A stretch of DNA of 64,000 bases from contig OX419756.1 of the NCBI GenBank assembly GCA_948567375.1, positions 38,480,552 to 38,544,551 on the forward strand, in the 5' to 3' direction. Both the position numbers and the translations under genes were made by a program. Shown one piece after another: positions 58,753 through 64,000 of this stretch (positions are counted from its first letter, which is position 1; each line of letters begins with the position of its first letter). The DNA is from Lunularia cruciata. Its lineage: Eukaryota; Streptophyta; Marchantiopsida; Lunulariales; Lunulariaceae. The notes beneath the pieces are model-generated. The model did no database searches, was not told where the DNA came from, and worked only from the letters and a program-made list of their open reading frames with translations.

Positions 58753-61700
58753 ATGAAAGCTGCTTTACCTCAAGCGATGGTGGAGGGGAAGCAACCCCTG
58801 GCATCATCGTCGGTGGAAGCGAGCGCTGCCCTTTGCGAACATGTCCAGCGGCAAGGGTTGGACAATCACCTCTTCTCAGATATTACTCTCTCATTTTGCG
58901 GTAAAGACCATCAGCTTCATCGAATTATCCTCTCGCAGAGCTCGTATTTCCACTCCCTGCTTTCAGGCCCGTGGAAAGAACACGGGAAGGCTCGGATTGA
59001 CCTTCAAATCGATGACCCGAATGTTACTCCAGAAGGTTTAGAGATCGCATTTGCTTATATGTACGGTATGAGCCCCGTTTTCACGCCGGAAAATGTGATA
59101 TCCGTCCTGGCTGCGGGGTGCTTCTTGTGTCTGGAGAATTTGTGCGAGAAGGGAGTTCAATTTATAGTGGAGGATTTGAAAGTGGAGACTTTCGTCGGAT
59201 ATCAACAACTGTCAGAAAGGCATTGTTATGGTAGATTTGCAGATGCTATCCGTAATGCTTGCTGGACTTTCCTCTGTACTCATGCATCAAGGGAGTTGCT
59301 CCATCTTCTGCCCAAGTTCTCTCTACAGGTGATTCTCTCTCTCACAACTTACACCTTCTGTATTTGACGCTTGATGTAATACACAGAGGCCTTGGTTTGT
59401 GGTACTTGCTACGTAAGCAATCCCTCTTTTCCAACTTCCTTTCGATGTTCACAAGATGTTGATTGTTAGAAAAGGGAAAGTTTCGCATGAACAAGCCAAA
59501 CACCAGTATGCGGTTGCACAATCTTTAAGGACATGCATATTCTCTCCGACATTTAATCCAATGCAATCACGAAGTGTGAGAAGTTTCAAGACTTTGTAGT
59601 TCTTCATGTCTTTGTGACCTGTGAAATTAACAAAGCTTCTTGGACGATTAACTAGTTCCCCACTGTCATCCGTCTTTCAAACGACGGGACTACCTGATGT
59701 TTCGGGACGAGAGTGGGGATTTTTCACAAAGTTGGTCTAGGGTATATTTGTTCTGTTTTGATCACTGCTTGTTACCATACCTTTCCCAGTGGTCCTTCTA
59801 ACGAGTCGTTTGAAGAAAGGCATATCACCCAAAATATTATTACCAAAGTTGGTCTAAGTTATCCAATTAGACGACTCTCACAGACGAGGATATATGCAAT
59901 TAGGGGGCTGAGAGAAGCGCATCCTCAGTTACTTCAATATGTGAGATATCTGGAAGGATATGTACTGGGGTCTTTTTCTTTTTCCTACGAAACCTTTAGT
60001 GACTTTTGTACAGTCCGGTTCTCACAGAGTATATGTTTTCGTTGCAGGTGCTTTGTCTTCTACTCAAGTCAGATGAGCTATGGGTTCCAACTGAGTCAGA
60101 ACGCTACAAACTTGCAAAGCAAGCTTTGATACAGTGGAAACTTGCACGCGTGAAGGCTACAAGTGTTACTTCAGATTGTACAAACACAAGGAAGCCTCGA
60201 ACGAAACCGTCTTCGGCCAGAAAGTCTCTCAGAAATTCAACTTCCACACCTGGAACTCGTTCCAAGAACTCTATTCAAAAGACCACTAGACTTAGTGTGA
60301 AAGAAAGGGGAGCGAAGAAGAAGGAAGCAACAGCACCAGTCGTTGAGCAAGTAGAGCCTCTTAGTCCACCGAAGGAGGAAGTTGTCGACACTGACTTACG
60401 GAAACTACAGAGATTGTGGGAAGCCGACGACCCCATGGACAGGGACAAAGAAGATTCATTCCAAAAAGTTGCCGAACTCTTTACTGATGGAGGAATAATC
60501 TTTGCTCACATGGAGGCTGACGAGGTTCTCCAAGCAAAGAAGGAATTGGAGGATGCAGGATTACCAACAGATGCTGCGAATGACAGTATATGGCAGCACG
60601 TGCTGCTCAAATCTCGTGTGCTCAAGGTATGTTCCTATGCTTACTAGCTTTGATGCTCATATCGGAAAAGTTGTGCCTTGCATTGTATTGCCACACATAG
60701 TCAGCATCTGTAGCTTTTGGAAATTTACAAGGCAAATAGCGTTGACACCACAACACTATTTAACTGTTACTTCTCGATATAAGGTCCTATGAGCGAGGGG
60801 GCATGCTGTCGAAGCACAAACCTAATGTTTCTGCACCTCTTCTACTGTAGCTCGTCGTAAGATCCGAATTTCCTCACATCACAGTGACATAATAGTAAGA
60901 GGATCTCGATGTATGAATCGAGTGTGCTTCAAATTTGGGAATTTGATTGTCCAAACTGCGACCTTTAACCTGCCCACAAGTACCCCTACGATTGGGATGT
61001 TGTCCGGTGGGTAGCATGATACTTGACCAGCATACATTGTTAGTTAGTGTTAGTGTTAATTCTCCGTCAATTTGCCAAATGAGTAGTCCTTAGTAGCCTG
61101 TTGTCCCGCCTTCAGTTGGTGAAATTGTTGGCTGAGTAGGTCTCCGGGTTCTCCTGACTTCTTGTCAATCCAGCCTTGACAAATCACCATTTGCTCTGGA
61201 TAAATGTGAGCTTAGTAGTGTCAAGTGCTTGTCCAGAGAACGGGCCAGCTGCAGTCTGAAGTCTGAAGCGGTAATGAAGACTTCTGCAATTACCTCTTTT
61301 GATGCTTCTCTTGATCCTTCTTTTGACGTACGAGGTAGCTGGGTATCTTGGCTCGTCATATAGTCCTTTCCTTGTCCACCGATTGAGTTTGTGGCGTTCT
61401 TGATCCGTTAAGGTGTCATTTTTGCTTTCTGGGAAATTTAACTCATGAGATAAGTTTCGGCTGGTTGTTATACGCAATGATCACCTCCCTACGAAATAAA
61501 ACTAATCTGGATTCTTGCTTGGATGGTCGCCCGAAAATAAGAGGGACGACACCTGTTTTCCATCAAGAGCAACGTCTGGATCCTGCAAGTGTTAGTTAGG
61601 ATATAAGGGCTCGCACTTGTAGTTCGTCTATTTTGCCTACGTAAGTTTGCTTTCGTCTCCCTGTCGTCACATCCTCAACGGCGGACAAGGTTCATCTTGT

Positions 61701-63441
61701 CCAACTGAACCTCGTCCACTGTTGGGAATGCGGGAACGTTGGGATTGCGAAATCAGTGACCTGGGGTAGAGTTTCCCGCTATCACTTGGGTACAAGGGAC
61801 CCGTCAGCGAGTATCCTGGAAAAGGTCAAGTGTCAAAAGGTCGGCAAGGTACTCCAAACAGCCACTCCTCTATGCTTGGTTTAGGTTGGAATCCAACGAT
61901 TTCAGATTGATCCAATTTCTACAGTTCCATCACCGACTTCATCCGTCACCAGTCTCGCGCAGTTTTTCTATGCAATTACTACGTAGCTTAGTTGACTTAC
62001 TTTTCTCTTAACTGCCCCGCCAAATTCACTCGAGAGGAGCCATGTCCATTTGAAATGCTCATCTGGACATAAATAATTCGTTTACTGCAGTTCCGCGAGA
62101 CACACAATCTGCTCGATGAATCATCTGAGGACGAAGACGACGAAGAGATGGACGATGATGAGGACGATGACGATGATGACGACGAGGTAACGTGCCTGAT
62201 CTTGGTTTTATTGTTATTTAGATGGATATGTGAAAAGAGCTGCCTGAGGATCATTGATACTCTCGTAAATGGTGATCTTTGCTCCAAGGTCTGTACCTTT
62301 AGAAACACTGGGTCGGGAGAAGAAAGAGTCATACTAGTTTGCCTGTGCTTATGATCCATCTTCTGCCTTGTATGGAAAACTGAGCAGGCTGATGATGAAG
62401 ATGATGATGAGGCCAGCGATCGTGACTCGTCTGACTCAGACGGATGGAGCACAGATCGGAGCTCACAGGAAGCAGATGATGAGAGTAACAGTAGTGATGC
62501 CAGAGGTCGTGACGGTGTCGCTGGCTCAGGACAGGTATATCATCTTTTATTATGTCTCACGAGAAAAAACTTATGGCGCTTTTCGTTGGGCTTGTATAAA
62601 GTTTGCGGACTCTTTAAATATATTTTGCGAGCTTGTTTAGGATTGTACGGGTGCACATTAACCGCAGAACTAGGTACAGAATGCTGGCGAGGCAGTATGT
62701 GCTTCTCTTTGAATTATCCTCGTTCTTCAGTACAGGTTGATAAAACTGAAACTTTGATTAAGTGATCTCTGTCGCAACTTTCTTCTTGCCGGTGTTATGA
62801 CCGTTGACCCAACATGCTTTAATTGCACAGGGGTTAACACGATAAAGTTTGGTGTGTAGCAGGCATGTAAGCGGCTGAAGACACAGAGCACCACTATTGT
62901 GTGCTTCGCATGTTCAGATTCAGTAGGTCAGACCGAGACTTTGGGTGCCGGTGGTGATGGAAAGCGGAGGCGAACTACTGGAGGGTTTACATGGGCTATC
63001 AAGCCCGATGTGGGCATGCAGTTGGCAGACTTTCCACCTTTTCGCTTTGGTGCCGAGTTTGTTCTGAAAGACAAACGGTGGACACCTTCCGCTGACTTAA
63101 AGTCCCGTGAAGTCTTTTACGGGGGTTCTATGTGGAAAATCGTTGGCTCTAACCTTAACCAAGATAAAGAGGAGTGGTTTTTCGGAGTACACTGCCGACC
63201 TCTTGACACCTGGGAGCCTCACACCTATCAAGATAACCGCAAACGGGTCCCTTTTACCGCAAAAATCTATATCAAGACCTGCCAAGGTTTAAGGTGCGTT
63301 TCAGGAAATGCTGTGCGCAAGATGCGGCACCATACTTCCCCCCATATGCGACACTCGGTCAGTATGCATCTGTCGAGAAAGGATATCGTAGACAATGAAC
63401 CCTTGCGAGTGTCAGCCGTGGTCCAGCTTATGGATGACTGA
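58753..63441 (+). CDS. BTB/POZ protein, germ cell-less-like, complete, five exons
   Basis: Exons 58753-59328, 60048-60626, 62091-62186, 62388-62534 and 62863-63441 join in phase 0 at GT-AG borders and give 658 residues. Residues 36-145 form a BTB/POZ domain: DNHLFSDITLSFCGKDHQLH, RIILSQSSYFHSLLSGPWKE, then FAYMYGMSPVFTPENV and VLAAGCFLCLENLCEKGVQF. A BACK-like helical region follows to about 225. Residues 240-286 are strongly basic, like a nuclear localisation signal, and 386-466 (exons 3 and 4) are an acidic Asp/Glu/Ser tract. The C-terminal domain (about 490-658) has FRFGAEF, YGGSMWKIVG and FGVHCRPLDTW. The S-x-W-K-E in the BTB and the Y-x-G-S-x-W motif resemble germ cell-less proteins, which are cullin-3 substrate adaptors at the nuclear envelope in animals. 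The ATG at 58753 is the first in frame. The family name is inferred; the BTB domain is certain. Confidence 0.85.
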
Positions 63442-64000
63442 GAGTTGGGGAGTTGCAGCTGCTTCTAAGGCTACCATGGTGCTTCGGGTCCACGCTGGAG
63501 CGTAATGCAGGTGATTGGAAAAGGCTTCCTTGGAAACGGTTGCCATGTAAAGGATGACGGAAGAACATTTTTGGAAAGTTTGGTCAAATATTACTTCCCA
63601 CCCTGAGAAAAAGAAAGGAGTTTGTTAGGGATCTTGTGCTATCAGTACATTCCATTTTGCTAGTGCGCAGAGAGAAGAACAACCTTCACTTAGGAGCTGT
63701 AGGTTCCACGTTACAGTGGGTGTGGGAATACCAGAAGTCATATCTGAACAGGTTCGGTAGGTTAATTGTAAAATTCATGCTATAGAGTGTAAATTCAACA
63801 GCAACAAAACTCATAATTTTGTCCTTCATTTCCATATTCATTGTCCAGATTGTATGATTTATATATATACATAGATACTTTACTATGGATTATTTACAAC
63901 GGGTTCTGTATTCCGTCACTCCAATACATATGTAGATATATATTAGGGCTTTGTTATTAGGACTTCATCATTGCCTTGGCACTCATGAGTTTTCGAGCAG
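63442..64000. other. 3' flank of the BTB gene
   Basis: Non-coding sequence after the stop, with an AT-rich, ATATAT-containing stretch around 63855-63945. It may hold the 3' untranslated region; no decisive polyadenylation signal was identified. Confidence 0.5.

Noticed and set aside
61184-61477. 97-codon minus-strand frame in the long BTB intron
   Set aside because: Basic peptide without a recognised motif and antisense to the gene; too little to call.
61997-62452. Minus-strand frame with long serine runs
   Set aside because: Antisense of the acidic-tract exons of the BTB gene.
1-64000. CRISPR arrays, bacterial operons, ribosome-binding sites, tRNA or rRNA genes
   Set aside because: The DNA is eukaryotic; no regular spacer array or recognisable rRNA or tRNA was seen by eye. 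A tRNA scan was not possible here.

Overview
The window is nuclear DNA of a plant, most likely a land plant. The evidence is two spliced genes with GT-AG introns, a plant-type separase, and the decayed remains of Ty3/gypsy, Mutator-like and non-LTR (LINE) elements. The LINE reverse transcriptase reminds me of elements in bryophyte, lycophyte and fern genomes, so I lean towards a non-flowering plant, but the species cannot be read from the sequence. The DNA is AT-rich, except for moderately GC-richer islands around the two genes.

Layout. 1-8 kb: one decayed Ty3/gypsy element on the minus strand. Integrase, reverse transcriptase, protease and gag are all recognisable but full of stops; a probable solo LTR sits inside, and the 5' LTR begins at 7037. 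8.5-12.3 kb: a complete Mutator-like element with ~260-bp terminal inverted repeats, a degenerate 9-bp target duplication and a dead transposase. 12.3-19 kb: mostly anonymous, with a triple-copy hairpin at 15.3 kb, an inverted-repeat pair enclosing a LINE 3' end, and a few unexplained small ORFs. 19.1-33.5 kb (minus): a complete separase gene. I could follow 31 exons whose phases all agree, giving 2,596 codons with His2421 and Cys2447 at the active site. 33.5-34.1 kb: degenerate tandem repeats just upstream of the separase start. 34.6-36.8 kb: a 5'-truncated LINE with an in-frame TAG, joined to the tail of another copy. 36.8-57 kb: AT-rich repeat desert holding more LINE tails, two inverted decayed copies of an unknown coiled-coil ORF family, a ~510-bp direct repeat pair and a recent 145-bp tandem duplication. 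57-58.7 kb: two LINE tails in opposite orientation, then a G-rich satellite tract. 58.75-63.44 kb (plus): a complete five-exon BTB/POZ gene of 658 codons resembling the germ cell-less family.

The two intact genes are 25 kb apart and not co-regulated in any way the sequence shows. Separase is the protease that opens cohesin at anaphase. The BTB protein is probably a substrate adaptor for a cullin-3 ubiquitin ligase. The rest is transposon debris; its most informative signal is a small hairpin over the LINE stop codon that is retained, once with compensating changes, in dispersed copies. I did not find a convincing new multi-gene system.
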